Positions 1 through 8,936 are shown, counted from the stretch's first letter. The stretch is DNA of 64,000 bases from Pseudomonas sp. CROZ-RG-20F-R04-15 (GCF_022662375.1 NZ_JAKNQL010000001.1:868001-932000); one strand, 5' to 3'. Notes: generated by a model from the letters alone, not told the origin. Numbers and translations are program-made.

Positions 1-122
1 GGGCCGAGGTTGCGACCGGCAACGAGAAAGTCCTCGTTGGTCTTGGCCTTGCGCATGCCGAAGTAGCCGAGCAAGAGCATGCCGGCGGCGTAGATGAGGA
101 CGACGAATAAATCCAAAGCCAT
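1..122 (-). CDS. Sodium:solute symporter (SSS family), N-terminal fragment
   Basis: Only the first 40 or so codons lie in the window; the gene continues past the left edge. The translation begins MALDLFVVLIYAAGMLLLGY, one hydrophobic segment, followed by the FGMRKAKTNEDFLVAGRN stretch that follows TM1 in sodium/solute symporters (PutP/PanF type). A GGAGA Shine-Dalgarno lies just before the ATG at 122. It is the last visible gene of the gbu-type cluster on this strand. P. aeruginosa has the same order (symporter, NCS1 transporter, small protein, gbuA, gbuR) at PA1418-PA1422, from memory. It probably imports a guanidino compound or a related substrate, but substrate cannot be read from this fragment. 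Confidence 0.85.
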   Translation of the reverse strand, partial: MALDLFVVLIYAAGMLLLGYFGMRKAKTNEDFLVAGRNLG

Positions 123-173
123 GATGGCGTGTCTCCGATTGTCTTTTTTATGTGAGGCTGATTCGAATCTCCC

Positions 174-280
174 TGTGGGAGCGAGCTTGCTCCGGGCGGC
201 GATCCGACGAAGGCGGCGGCACATTCAAAAGTGATGTGACTGACAGATCGCTTTCGCGAGCAAGCTCGCTCCCACAGGGG
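174..280. repeat. REP pair (REPIN-like), GTGGG-outside orientation
   Basis: Two inverted copies of the GTGGGAGCGAGCTTGCTC motif, left copy at 174-196 and right copy ending CTCGCTCCCAC near 280. It lies between the NCS1 permease stop and the symporter start. The left copy is degenerate after TTGCTC. Confidence 0.85.
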
Positions 281-292
281 ATAGGCGTTTAC

Positions 293-1795
293 TCAGGCGG
301 CTTGCGCTTTAGCCGACGACTCCCCGACTTGGCTGCGGGCATCCGTCGGGCCGAACACTTCGCGCGGTTCCGGGAACAGGCTCAGCAGCGTCAAATACAC
401 CACCGAAGCCAGGCCCAATGTCACCGGCAAACTGATGTCGATGCCACCGGCCATTTCTCCCAACGGGCCAACGAACTGCCCCGGCAGATTGACGAAGCAC
501 AAGCCCACCGCCGCGCTCGGGATCCACGCCCCCAGACCGCGCCAGTTCCAGCCGTGGCTGAACCAGTAGCGTCCGCCCTGTTCGCCGCGAGTGAACACTT
601 GCAGGTCATCCGGGCAGTAGAAACCGCGACGCACCAGCAGACCGATGATCATGATCACCATCCATGGCGTGGTGCAGGTGATGATCAGCACGGCGAAGGT
701 CGACACGCTCTGCACCAGGTTCGCCGCAAAACGGCCGATGAAGATAAAGGCAATCGACAGCACGCCGATCAGCAACGTCGCTTTCACTCGCGAGAGCACG
801 CGCGGGAACACGCTGGACATGTCCAGCCCGGTGCCATACAGCGAAGTGGTGCCGGTGGACATGCCGCCGATCACCGCAATCAGGCACACCGGCAGGAAGA
901 ACCAGCTCGGCGACACCGCCAGCAAACCGCCGACATAATTGTTCGCCGCGATGTAGTCCGGCGCCTTGATCGCGACGATGGTCGCGGTGGTCAGGCCGAA
1001 CAGAAACGGGATGAACGTGGCGATCTGCGACAGCACCACCGCTGCCATGATGCGTTGCTTGGAGGTGTCACGCGGGATGTAGCGCGACCAGTCGCCGAGG
1101 AACGCGCCGAAGGAAATCGGGTTGCTCATCGCCACTAGCGAGGCGCCGATGAATGCCGCCCAAAAGCCCGGCTGACCGAGGTTCACCGTACCGGCGTAGT
1201 TCACATCGAAAGGACCGGCGAAGGCGAAGATGCCCAACAGGAACAACAGGCTGGCGCTCCACACCGCGATCTTGTTCACCCACAGCAAAAAGCGGAAGCC
1301 GTAGATGCACACGGTCAGCACCAGAATCGCGAACAGACCGTAGGCCAGGCCCAGGGTCAGGTCGGTTTCCGGCAGACCGATCAGGCGTTTCGCACCCCCG
1401 ATCAGCGCATCGCCCGAACTCCACACCGAGAGCGAGAAAAACGCGATAGCGGTCAACAGCGACAGGAACGAACCGACGATCCGCCCGTGCACGCCGAAAT
1501 GCGCCCCGGACGAAACGGCATTGTTGGTGCCGTTGAGCGGACCGAACAGGCCCATCGGTGCGAGGATCAGCGAGCCGAGCAGCACGCCCGACACAATCGC
1601 CCAGACGCCGGCCTGAAAAGACAGACCGAACAGCACCGGGAAACTGCCGAGCACGGCGGTGGCAAAGGTATTCGAACCACCGAAGATCATCCGGAACAAG
1701 TCCGTCGGGCCTGCGCTGCGTTCGTGGTCCGGGATCTGTTCGACCCCGTGGGTTTCAATCTGCGTAAGGCTTTGGTCGTTGTTGTTGTTATTCAT
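293..1795 (-). CDS. NCS1-family purine/cytosine-type permease
   Basis: A 500-residue integral membrane protein with about 12 hydrophobic segments. The N-terminus carries the cytosine/purine/hydantoin permease signature (a long first helix around residues 35-75, then GPLNGTNNAVSSGAHFGVHGR). The family moves nucleobases, hydantoins, allantoin or related compounds by cation symport at the inner membrane. It sits 55 nt downstream of the SnoaL-like gene in the guanidinobutyrase cluster, so import of a guanidino or amide-containing nitrogen source is a fair inference. The position matches PA1419 of P. aeruginosa as I remember it. The start at 1795 puts NNNNN-rich residues at the cytosolic N-terminus. 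Substrate is unproven. Confidence 0.88.
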   Translation of the reverse strand: MNNNNNDQSLTQIETHGVEQIPDHERSAGPTDLFRMIFGGSNTFATAVLGSFPVLFGLSFQAGVWAIVSGVLLGSLILAPMGLFGPLNGTNNAVSSGAHFGVHGRIVGSFLSLLTAIAFFSLSVWSSGDALIGGAKRLIGLPETDLTLGLAYGLFAILVLTVCIYGFRFLLWVNKIAVWSASLLFLLGIFAFAGPFDVNYAGTVNLGQPGFWAAFIGASLVAMSNPISFGAFLGDWSRYIPRDTSKQRIMAAVVLSQIATFIPFLFGLTTATIVAIKAPDYIAANNYVGGLLAVSPSWFFLPVCLIAVIGGMSTGTTSLYGTGLDMSSVFPRVLSRVKATLLIGVLSIAFIFIGRFAANLVQSVSTFAVLIITCTTPWMVIMIIGLLVRRGFYCPDDLQVFTRGEQGGRYWFSHGWNWRGLGAWIPSAAVGLCFVNLPGQFVGPLGEMAGGIDISLPVTLGLASVVYLTLLSLFPEPREVFGPTDARSQVGESSAKAQAA

Positions 1796-1850
1796 GATCT
1801 GCTCCGATCATAAAGGCGCGCTCATCGTGCGTGAGCGTCACCTGTCTTGG

Positions 1851-2273
1851 CTAAGGGGATGGCAGCCCTTCCGGCATTGCGGACAAATGTTCGTGGCAGG
1901 CCAGCCAATGGCCTTGTTGTTCTAGGCTCGACGCTTGTTTCCTGAAAACAATCGTCTCGCGCTCCTGGCTGAAGTGTTGCTCCCCTTGCATGCGCAGCTC
2001 GGTGGCCACGTCATGGATGAAAATCGCCACGTCACCCTGCAGGCTGACGAAAGCGTTGCTCGACGTGCACGCAAGCACCTCGAAGCCATCCTCGGCGCGC
2101 CAGTTGTCCCACAAGGCCTGATAGGCATCGCGCGACAGCAGCGGCTGTTCGAGGGTGTAGAAAACGAAACTCGCATCGGCGCTGAAGGCGCCGAAGTAAG
2201 CTTCGCGATCGTTACGGGCAAAGGCAGCCACCAGTTCGGCGGCCGCTTGCAAAACCTGATCACGTTCGTTCAT
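1851..2273 (-). CDS. SnoaL/NTF2-like small protein in the gbu cluster
   Basis: A 140-residue protein of the NTF2-like/SnoaL-like fold (about the size and pattern of DUF4440 or SnoaL_3 proteins), with the segments AYFGAFSADASFVFYT, LWDNWRAEDGFEVLACTSSNAFVSLQGDVAIFIHDVATEL and SQERETIVFRKQ. I chose the ATG at 2273 because it follows gbuA by 10 nt with a GAGGGT ribosome site; a longer frame to 2369 would run into gbuA. It corresponds in position to PA1420. Close packing with gbuA suggests an operon. NTF2-like proteins can be small enzymes or ligand binders, and no catalytic residue set is clear here, so a role is not assigned beyond likely involvement in guanidinobutyrate use. Confidence 0.8.
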   Translation of the reverse strand: MNERDQVLQAAAELVAAFARNDREAYFGAFSADASFVFYTLEQPLLSRDAYQALWDNWRAEDGFEVLACTSSNAFVSLQGDVAIFIHDVATELRMQGEQHFSQERETIVFRKQASSLEQQGHWLACHEHLSAMPEGLPSP

Positions 2274-2283
2274 GACCCGACCC

Positions 2284-3234
2284 TCAGCGATGGACCACGC
2301 CAGGCAGTACGCAGAGCATTTCGTACAGCAGGTTGGCGGCCAGCAGCGAGGTGTTGCCGGTGGTGTCATAAGCGGGCGAGACTTCTACCAGATCGCAACC
2401 GATCAGGTCGAGACCTTGACAGCCGCGAACGATTTCAATCGCCTGAATGGTCGTCAGACCACCGATTTCCGGGGTGCCGGTGCCCGGTGCCCAGGCCGGA
2501 TCGATGCCGTCGATGTCAAAGCTCAAATAAACCGGACCGCCGCCGACTTTCTCGCGCACTTCGGCCATCAGCGGCGCCAGCGATTTGTGCCAGCACTCTT
2601 CGGCTTGTACGACGCGGAAGCCCTGATCGCGGCTCCAGTTGAAGTCATCAGCGGTGTAACCCTGCGCACGCAAACCAATTTGCACCACGCGGTCGCAGTC
2701 CAGAAGGCCTTCTTCGACGGCACGACGGAAGGTCGTTCCGTGGGCGATTTTCTCGCCGAACATGTGATCGTTGACGTCAGCGTGGGCATCGATGTGCACC
2801 AGACCGACCTTGCCGTGCTTCTTGTGAATCGCACGCAGGATCGGCAGGGTGATGGTGTGGTCGCCACCCAGGGTCATCGGGATCACGTTGTGCTCGAGGA
2901 TGTTGTCGTAGGCTTCTTCGATGATGCGCACGGCGTCGAGCAGGTTGAAGGTGTTGATCGCCACGTCACCGATGTCGGCCACCGACAGCGAGTCGAACGG
3001 CGCAGCGCCGGTGGCCATGTTGTACGGGCGGATCATCACCGATTCGGTGCGGATGTCGCGCGGCCCGAAGCGGGTGCCGGGGCGCAGCGAAGTACCGATG
3101 TCCAGCGGCACGCCAACAAAGGCAGCGTCCAGGCCGGCAGCGGTCGGTACATGGGGAAGTCGGAGCATGGTGGCGATGCCGCCGAAGCGCGGCATTTCGT
3201 TGCCGCCCAGTGGTTGGTGAAGAATCTTGTCCAC
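2284..3234 (-). CDS. gbuA: Guanidinobutyrase (ureohydrolase, agmatinase-like)
   Basis: A 316-residue manganese ureohydrolase. All metal-binding motifs are present: GGDHT (residues 123-127), HIDAHADVND (147-156) and FDIDGIDPAW (239-248). The family includes agmatinase (SpeB), guanidinobutyrase and guanidinopropionase. The N-terminal MDKILHQPLGGNEMPRFGG and the divergent LysR gene match GbuA, which converts 4-guanidinobutyrate to 4-aminobutyrate and urea, the last step of the arginine decarboxylase/2-ketoarginine-type routes in pseudomonads. The next two genes follow with a 10-nt and a 55-nt gap, consistent with one transcript. A possible LysR operator lies at 3358-3381. Agmatinase activity is the main alternative, but context favours guanidinobutyrase. 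Confidence 0.9.
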   Translation of the reverse strand: MDKILHQPLGGNEMPRFGGIATMLRLPHVPTAAGLDAAFVGVPLDIGTSLRPGTRFGPRDIRTESVMIRPYNMATGAAPFDSLSVADIGDVAINTFNLLDAVRIIEEAYDNILEHNVIPMTLGGDHTITLPILRAIHKKHGKVGLVHIDAHADVNDHMFGEKIAHGTTFRRAVEEGLLDCDRVVQIGLRAQGYTADDFNWSRDQGFRVVQAEECWHKSLAPLMAEVREKVGGGPVYLSFDIDGIDPAWAPGTGTPEIGGLTTIQAIEIVRGCQGLDLIGCDLVEVSPAYDTTGNTSLLAANLLYEMLCVLPGVVHR

Positions 3235-3357
3235 GGGTAAGGCCTCATCGTCTTTGTTTTATTTATGTCGGCGCGCCGTGGAGCACAGGTTCGGACGCCG
3301 CTGTGGGGCCGATGATGCGAAATGTAGTGAGGGGAAAGAATCGCTACGGGCAAAAAC

Positions 3358-3381
3358 TTAGTTCAGATTTTTCTAAACTAA
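3358..3381. promoter_or_regulatory. Candidate GbuR (LysR-type) operator
   Basis: Inverted repeat TTAGTT (3358-3363), 12-nt spacer, AACTAA (3376-3381), containing a T-N11-A core typical of LysR-family sites. It lies between divergent gbuA (starts 3234) and gbuR (starts 3631). Assignment to GbuR is inference from position. The rest of 3235-3440 shows no other gene. Confidence 0.5.
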
Positions 3382-3440
3382 TGGTGGTGGGCGGATTAGA
3401 CTTTGTCGGGTTCAAGATTGTGATCGGCTCAAGATAGTTG

Positions 3441-3590
3441 CCCTCACCCTAGCCCTCTCCCGGAGGGAGAGGGAGCTGATCTCCATGGCTTTCGAATCCT
3501 GAGTTCGACTCGGTATTTCAGGTCGATGTAAATCCCGAATACAACCCGGTCGGCCCCCTCTCCCTCCGGGAGAGGGCTGGGGTGAGGGGC
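3441..3590. repeat. Intergenic CTCACCCTAGCCCTCTCCC element, copy A
   Basis: About 150 bp bounded by inverted ends: CCTCACCCTAGCCCTCTCCC on the left and GGGAGAGGGCTGGGGTGAGG on the right. Each end holds a small CCCTCTCCC/GGGAGAGGG hairpin. The core has TTCGACTCGGTATTTCAGG, shared with copies at 26064-26257 and 38463-38792. It ends 40 nt before gbuR and occupies much of its upstream region. No coding capacity. Confidence 0.8.
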
Positions 3591-3630
3591 TTTTTCCCAC
3601 AGACACACAGTTGCAAAGCCCGGAGCAGAC

Positions 3631-4524
3631 ATGGCCAACGCTTTACCCGACCTGAAACTGTTGCGCATCTTCGTCAGCGTCGTGCGTCATCAGGGTTTCG
3701 CCAACGCGCAGCAGGAACTCAACCTGTCGACCTCGGCGATCAGCACCTACATGAGCCAGCTCGAAGCCGCGCTCGGTCTGGTGCTGTGCCATCGCGGGCG
3801 CGGCGGCTTCAGCCTGACCAGCAAGGGCGAACTGTTCCACCAGGAAACCCTGCGTCTGCTCGCCGAACTCGAAGGTTTCGAGCAATACGCCGCCGCGCTC
3901 AAAGGCGAACTGCGCGGCACGCTCAACCTCGGCGTGATCGACTCCACCGTCAGTGACAAGGCGTTGCCATTCGCCGAGGCCATCGGCGCCTACAGTCAGG
4001 AACACCCGGCGGTGCATTTGCATCTGTCGGTGATGAGCCCCTACGAATTGCAACTCGGCGTGCAGGACAACCGCCTCGATCTGGCCATCGGTGCGTTTTC
4101 CACGCGCATGAGCGGTCTGGTGTACATGCCGCTGTACCGCGAACAACACTGGCTGTATTGCAGCAGTCGTCACCCGTTGTTCAACGAGCGGCGCATTCCC
4201 GAACAGGTCATCACCCAGCAACGCATGGTCGGGCGCGGGTACTGGAGTCAGGCCGAACTGGCGCGCCATGGTTTCAAACACAGCGCCGCGACGGTGGAAA
4301 GCATGGAAGCGCAGCTGATTCTGGTGCTGTCCGGCGCCTACATCGGCTACTTGCCGGAGCACTACGCTCAGGCCTGGGCTGACAAGGGTGATTTGCGCGT
4401 GTTGCTGCCAGCGACGTTCGGCTATCAGGCGCCGTTTTCGATGATCATGCGCCGGGGCCGCAGCCGCGAGCCGCTGATCCAGACCTTCCGTGATTTGCTC
4501 AAAGCACAGCTCAATCAGGCTTAG
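3631..4524 (+). CDS. gbuR: LysR-family regulator of guanidinobutyrate use
   Basis: A 297-residue LysR-type regulator: winged helix-turn-helix at about residues 5-63 (LLRIFVSVVRHQGFANAQQELNLSTSAISTYMSQLEAALG), then a periplasmic-binding-protein-like effector domain (about 90-295). The ATG at 3631 has a GGAG site 8 nt upstream. It is divergent from gbuA, the classical LysR arrangement, and matches PA1422 (GbuR), which activates gbuA in response to guanidinobutyrate in P. aeruginosa. Effector identity is by analogy. The downstream DTW gene starts only 18 nt after the stop and may be read through from the same promoter. Confidence 0.88.
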   Translation: MANALPDLKLLRIFVSVVRHQGFANAQQELNLSTSAISTYMSQLEAALGLVLCHRGRGGFSLTSKGELFHQETLRLLAELEGFEQYAAALKGELRGTLNLGVIDSTVSDKALPFAEAIGAYSQEHPAVHLHLSVMSPYELQLGVQDNRLDLAIGAFSTRMSGLVYMPLYREQHWLYCSSRHPLFNERRIPEQVITQQRMVGRGYWSQAELARHGFKHSAATVESMEAQLILVLSGAYIGYLPEHYAQAWADKGDLRVLLPATFGYQAPFSMIMRRGRSREPLIQTFRDLLKAQLNQA

Positions 4525-4542
4525 CTTGTAGGGAAAAGAAGT

Positions 4543-5139
4543 ATGTCCAGAATTCAATGCCCGCGCTGCCTGCGCCCCCAAACCCATTGCCTGTGTTCGC
4601 TGATCCCGAGCCTCGACAGCCGCACGCGGGTGTTGCTGTTGCAGCATCCAAGTGAAGTTAATCATGCGTTGAATACCGCGCGGTTGGCGGCACTCGGTTT
4701 GACCAATGCCGAGCTGATCGTTGGCGAGGTGTTCGAGGATTTGCCGGCGCTGTTGAACCGGCCGGGGTATCGGGCGCGGTTGTTGTTTCCGGCTGACGAT
4801 GCACAACCGATGCAGGCTTATAGCGAATCCGATGAACCGTTGCTGCTGGTGGTGCCGGACGGTACGTGGCGCAAGGCGCGCAAGATGTTGCACCTCAATC
4901 CGCTGCTGGCGGCTTTGCCACGGGTGACGCTGGCCGAAGGTGGCGTGTCGCGCTATCGCTTGCGCAAGGCGCCGGGGCCGGGGGCGTTGTCGACGATCGA
5001 GGCGATTGTGCAGGCGTTGCAGACGCTGGAGCCGTCGGCATCATTCGAGCCGTTGCTCAAGCCGTTCGAGGCGTTGATCGAGGGGCAGATTGCGGCGATG
5101 GGGGAGGAGACCTTTCAGCGTAATCATGGCGATAGATAA
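4543..5139 (+). CDS. DTW-domain tRNA-uridine aminocarboxypropyltransferase (TapT/YfiP family)
   Basis: A 198-residue DTW-domain protein. Four cysteines form an N-terminal CPRC-x6-CLC cluster (residues 6, 9, 16, 18), probably metal-binding. The name-giving motif reads DGTW at 106-109, inside VVPDGTWRKARKM, followed by YRLRKAPGPGALSTIEA (139-154), also typical of the family. E. coli YfiP/TapT makes acp3U47 in tRNAs using S-adenosylmethionine; the same role is inferred here. It lies 18 nt downstream of gbuR with a weak ribosome site, so the two may be co-transcribed although functionally unrelated. A REP pair separates it from the convergent secretion operon. Confidence 0.85.
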   Translation: MSRIQCPRCLRPQTHCLCSLIPSLDSRTRVLLLQHPSEVNHALNTARLAALGLTNAELIVGEVFEDLPALLNRPGYRARLLFPADDAQPMQAYSESDEPLLLVVPDGTWRKARKMLHLNPLLAALPRVTLAEGGVSRYRLRKAPGPGALSTIEAIVQALQTLEPSASFEPLLKPFEALIEGQIAAMGEETFQRNHGDR

Positions 5140-5159
5140 ATGCTGAGGCGGCTGGCCTC

Positions 5160-5226
5160 TTCGCGAGCAGGCTCGCTCCCACAGGGGAACGCATTCCAAA
5201 ATGTGGGAGCGAGCTTGCTCGCGAAG
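5160..5226. repeat. REP pair, TTCGCG-outside orientation
   Basis: Inverted copies TTCGCGAGCAGGCTCGCTCC...GTGGGAGCGAGCTTGCTCGC separated by about 20 nt, between the convergent DTW and HlyD genes. This is the shorter orientation class seen in the window. Confidence 0.88.
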
Positions 5227-5260
5227 GCGCCAGATCAATCACCGCAAATCTCAACAATGA

Positions 5261-6622
5261 CTACCGTTCCCGCATCGCCTCGGTCCGCGCTTTCAGCACC
5301 GGTTTGAGCAAGTAATCCAGCACACTTTTCTCCCCGGTAATTATGTCCACCGTCGCCACCATCCCCGGGATGATCAGCAACGGTTTCACATCCCCGCCCA
5401 AATGGTTTTTATCGGTGCGCACCTGAATCAGATAGAAGCTGTTGCCCTTGTCATCGGTGATGGTGTCTGCACCGATCAACTCAAGCTTGGCGCTTAGCCC
5501 GCCGTAAATCGTGTAGTCATAGGCACTGAACTTGACCATGGCTTTCTGGCCCGGATGCAGGAACGCGACATCCTGTGGCCGCACTTTGGCCTCGATCAAC
5601 AGGTTGTCTTCCAGCGGTACGATTTCGACCATGTCGCTGCCCGGCTGGACCACGCCGCCGATGGTGTTGACCTTCAATTGCTTGATCACGCCGTGCACCG
5701 GTGAGGTCACGGTAGTGCGGGTGACGCGGTCGTCGATGGCGATGCTGGTGGCGGTGATTTTCGACAGGTCGGTGCGTTTCTCATTCAGCTCTTTCGCGGC
5801 CTCCGAGCGGAAGGTCTGTTCCGACTCGTCGATCTTGCTGCGGATCTCGGCAATCGCTGATTCGGCGCGGGGAATGGCCAGCGTTGTCGCGTTCAGCGAG
5901 CCACGGATTTCCACCGCGCTGCGCTTCAAACGCAGGATTTCCACGGGCGAAACCGCGCCGGTTTTCACCAGCGGTTCGGACATGTTCATCTCTTGTTGCA
6001 GCAACGCCAGACTCGAGCTGAACTGACCTTGCTTGGAGCGAAACTCGGCGAGTTCCTGAGTCTTCTGCCGCAGTTGTTCGCTCAGCGTACGCTGCTCGCT
6101 GGCCAAGCGGCGCTGGCGTTGTTCGTACAGTGAGCGTTCGTCCTCGGCGACTTGCGGTGCCTTGGCGATGACTTCATCGGAGAGTTTGAATGGCCGACCT
6201 TCGGCCTCCGCCGACAGCCGTTCGACCTGTGCCGTCAGCGCATATCGATCGGCCTCGCTCTCGCCCTTGTTCGAGCGAAAGCGCGTGTCATCCAGGCGCA
6301 GCAAGGTGTCGCCCTTGTTCACCATCTGCCCTTCACGCACGAAGATTTCGGTGACGATCCCGCCTTCAAGGTTCTGGATCACTTGCACCTTGCTCGACGG
6401 GATCGCCTTGCCTTCGCCCATGGTGACTTCTTCGAGCACGGCGAACTTGGCCCAGACCAGCGCACTGATCAGCAGCGCCGCCGCCAGCCACACGGTGATC
6501 CGCGACCAGCGTGGCGAATCCTGCAACGAAGCGCCGGCGGTTTCCGGCATGAATTCGGCCTCGGCGCTTTTACCGAAACTGTCGAAGTAGCCGCGATCTT
6601 TGCTATCGGAGGAAGCAGACAT
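5261..6622 (-). CDS. mapC: HlyD-family membrane-fusion (adaptor) protein of adhesin type I secretion
   Basis: A 453-residue periplasmic adaptor (LapC/HlyD family). Order: cytosolic tail, one transmembrane helix at about residues 42-60 (ITVWLAAALLISALVWAKFA), lipoyl half-motif (GEGKAIPSSKVQVIQNLEGGIVTEIFVREGQ), a long coiled-coil hairpin (about 110-280), second lipoyl half and beta-barrel, and the C-terminal PGMVATVDIITGEKSVLDYLLKP typical of HlyD proteins. I chose the ATG at 6622 (GGAG site, 10 nt after the ABC gene stop) rather than the frame start at 6673. It would bridge the ABC exporter and the TolC-like pore for secretion of the adjacent giant adhesin. The map name rests on locus resemblance to P. 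fluorescens Pf0-1 from memory; lapC-like is the safe description. Confidence 0.88.
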   Translation of the reverse strand: MSASSDSKDRGYFDSFGKSAEAEFMPETAGASLQDSPRWSRITVWLAAALLISALVWAKFAVLEEVTMGEGKAIPSSKVQVIQNLEGGIVTEIFVREGQMVNKGDTLLRLDDTRFRSNKGESEADRYALTAQVERLSAEAEGRPFKLSDEVIAKAPQVAEDERSLYEQRQRRLASEQRTLSEQLRQKTQELAEFRSKQGQFSSSLALLQQEMNMSEPLVKTGAVSPVEILRLKRSAVEIRGSLNATTLAIPRAESAIAEIRSKIDESEQTFRSEAAKELNEKRTDLSKITATSIAIDDRVTRTTVTSPVHGVIKQLKVNTIGGVVQPGSDMVEIVPLEDNLLIEAKVRPQDVAFLHPGQKAMVKFSAYDYTIYGGLSAKLELIGADTITDDKGNSFYLIQVRTDKNHLGGDVKPLLIIPGMVATVDIITGEKSVLDYLLKPVLKARTEAMRER

Positions 6623-6632
6623 GGGGCAACTC

Positions 6633-8792
6633 CTAAACCGCCGCCGAGCCGACACGGCCCTTGCGCAGTGCATCGATGACCGCTTCTTTCGGACCGTCGG
6701 CGACGACCCGGCCGTTGTCCAGCACCAGCAAGCGATCCACCAGACTCAGCATCGAAGTGCGGTGGGTGACCAGCAGCAAGGTTTTGCCTTGCACCCAGTC
6801 GTGCAGCTTCTGGCGCAATTGGTCTTCGCTGCTGTTGTCCATGGCACTGGTGGGTTCGTCGAGCAGCATGATCGGCGGATCGAGCAGCAGCGAGCGCGCC
6901 AGCAAAACAGCCTGGCGCTGGCCGCCGGAGAGCAATTGCCCGCGCTCGCCCACTGGCCGGTCGAAGCCCTGCGGATGCTGGCGGGCGAGTTCGGTGACGC
7001 CGGTCAGTTCGGCGACTTCGAGCATGCGTGAATCGCTGATGTAGCGCGCGCCGAGGGTCAGGTTGTCGCGCAGGCTGCCGGCGAGCAGCGGCAGATCGTG
7101 GGCGACGTAACCAATTTGCTGACGCAGGTCGGCGACATCGAGTTGTCGCAGGTCGAGACCGTCGAGCAGCAGTTGGCCTTCTTCGGGTTCATAGAAACCC
7201 ATGACCAATCGCGCCAACGTGCTTTTGCCTGAACCGCTACGACCGATAATGCCGACCCGCTCACCGGGTTTCAGACTGAAGCTGACATTGCTCAGCGCCG
7301 GGGCATTCTGGCCGTTGTAATGAAAGGTCACGCCGCTGACGTCCAGCGCGCCCTGTAACTGCGTGCGTTCCAGCGGTCGCTGTTTGCCGTCGCGTTCCTG
7401 CGGCAGGGCCATCAGCGCATCGGTGCTTTTCATGGTCAGTTGCGCTTGCTGATAGCGGGTGATCAACCCGGCAATCTGTCCCAGCGGCGCAAGCACGCGG
7501 CTGCCGAGCATATAACTGGCGACCAGTGCACCGACGCTGAGGTTACCGGCGATGATGCTGTAAACCCCGGCGACAATCGTCGCCATCCCCGAAAACTGCT
7601 GAATGAACAGCGTGCCATTGGTGGCGAGCGCCGAGAGATTGCGCGCATGGCTGTCGAGGCGGGTGAGGGCGCCGTGGGTGCTTTCCCATTTGTGCTGGCG
7701 CTCGCTTTCGGCGCTGCAAGCCTTGAGGGTTTCCAGGCCACCGAGGGTTTCGATCAGTACCGCTTGGCGCTCAGCACCGAGGCTCAAGCTCTTTTGCACG
7801 GTGTCACGCAGGCGCACCTGAATGATCATCGCGAAGATGATGGTGATCGGAAACGCCAGCAATGGAATCACCACCAGCCAACCGCCGAGCAAGCCGATCA
7901 CCACCAGCATCAACACCACGAAGGGCAGGTCGATCAGGCTGGTCAGGGTAACCGCCGTGAGAAATTCACGCAGGCCCTGGAAGTCATGAATGCTCTGGGC
8001 GAAACCGCCGATGGTCGCTGGTCGCGCCTTCATCGACATGCCGGTGATGCGTTCGAACAATGTGGCGGAAAGGATCACATCGGTTTTCTTGCCGGCGGTG
8101 TCGAGCAAGTGCGCGCGCACCACCCGCAGGACCAGTTCAAACCCGGTGCCGATCAGCAAACCGATCGACAGCACCCACAAGGTCGAGGTGGCCTGATTCG
8201 GCACCACTCGGTCGTAGGTCTGCATGACGAACAACGGCACCATCAGGCCCAGCAAGTTGATCAGGAAACTGGCGAGAATCGCATCGCTGTAGAGCCATTT
8301 CGACAGCTTCAACGTGTCGCGAAACCAGGCATGGACGCGCGGCACCAGCGGTGAACGCAGGTCTTCGAGTTCGTGGCGCGGCCGAGCGAACAAGGCCTGG
8401 CCGCTGTAGTGCTCATTCAGTTCGTCGCGGCTGATCCATTGCTCACCGCCGTCGGCTTCGCTGGGCAGGATCAGCGCTTTGCCGTCGTCGCCGAAACGCC
8501 GCAAAACAGCGGTGCGACCGTCGTTGAGCAGCAGCAGAATCGGCAGGTTGAGTGGCGAGATGTCTTTCAGCTCTCGGCGTAAAATACGCGCCTGTAACCC
8601 GGCTCGGGCGGCTGCGCGGGGCAGCAGGTCGAGGCTCAGGCGCTGTTTGTTCAGGGGCAGCCCGGCACTCAGGCTGGCGCGACTGACGGTGGCGCCATGC
8701 AGTTTGCAGAGGATCAACAGACCGTCGAGTAACGGATCATCGAAGCTCAGCCGCGGATCGACCCCGGAATGGCCGGGTTCCATGCTGGTCAT
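6633..8792 (-). CDS. mapB: Type I secretion ABC transporter (LapB-like) with degenerate C39 domain
   Basis: A 719-residue exporter half-molecule. Residues about 1-130 are a C39-peptidase-like domain without a catalytic cysteine, as in RTX adhesin exporters where it docks the unfolded substrate. Five to six transmembrane helices follow (about 150-430), then an ATPase with Walker A GRSGSGKST, signature LSGGQRQA and Walker B IMLLDEPTSAMD. I chose the ATG at 8792 because of an AGAGG site 8 nt upstream; the frame extends to 8846. It powers export of the adhesin encoded at 10838-19447 together with the adaptor and pore genes on either side. A palindromic repeat separates it from the upstream TolC-like gene. 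Confidence 0.9.
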   Translation of the reverse strand: MTSMEPGHSGVDPRLSFDDPLLDGLLILCKLHGATVSRASLSAGLPLNKQRLSLDLLPRAAARAGLQARILRRELKDISPLNLPILLLLNDGRTAVLRRFGDDGKALILPSEADGGEQWISRDELNEHYSGQALFARPRHELEDLRSPLVPRVHAWFRDTLKLSKWLYSDAILASFLINLLGLMVPLFVMQTYDRVVPNQATSTLWVLSIGLLIGTGFELVLRVVRAHLLDTAGKKTDVILSATLFERITGMSMKARPATIGGFAQSIHDFQGLREFLTAVTLTSLIDLPFVVLMLVVIGLLGGWLVVIPLLAFPITIIFAMIIQVRLRDTVQKSLSLGAERQAVLIETLGGLETLKACSAESERQHKWESTHGALTRLDSHARNLSALATNGTLFIQQFSGMATIVAGVYSIIAGNLSVGALVASYMLGSRVLAPLGQIAGLITRYQQAQLTMKSTDALMALPQERDGKQRPLERTQLQGALDVSGVTFHYNGQNAPALSNVSFSLKPGERVGIIGRSGSGKSTLARLVMGFYEPEEGQLLLDGLDLRQLDVADLRQQIGYVAHDLPLLAGSLRDNLTLGARYISDSRMLEVAELTGVTELARQHPQGFDRPVGERGQLLSGGQRQAVLLARSLLLDPPIMLLDEPTSAMDNSSEDQLRQKLHDWVQGKTLLLVTHRTSMLSLVDRLLVLDNGRVVADGPKEAVIDALRKGRVGSAAV

Positions 8793-8834
8793 ATTGATCG
8801 CCTCTGTTGAACGGGCACGGGAATCCACACATTT

Positions 8835-8936
8835 GATCGTTCCCACGCTCTGCGTGGGAATGCCTCTAGGGACGCTCTGCGTCTAGTGACGCGGAGCGTC
8901 ACGGGCTGCGTTCCCACGCAGAGCGTGGGAACGATC
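8835..8936. repeat. GTTCCCACGC palindromic repeat pair
   Basis: Outer inverted repeats GATCGTTCCCACGC...GCGTGGGAACGATC enclose inner ACGCTCTGCGTC/GACGCGGAGCGTC arms. It fills the gap between the TolC-like stop and the ABC start inside the secretion operon. The same family occurs at 58400-58506 and 62929-62959. Confidence 0.88.

Noticed and set aside
8835..8936. Rho-independent terminator between TolC-like and ABC genes
   Set aside because: No U-tract; it is a dispersed repeat present elsewhere in the window.
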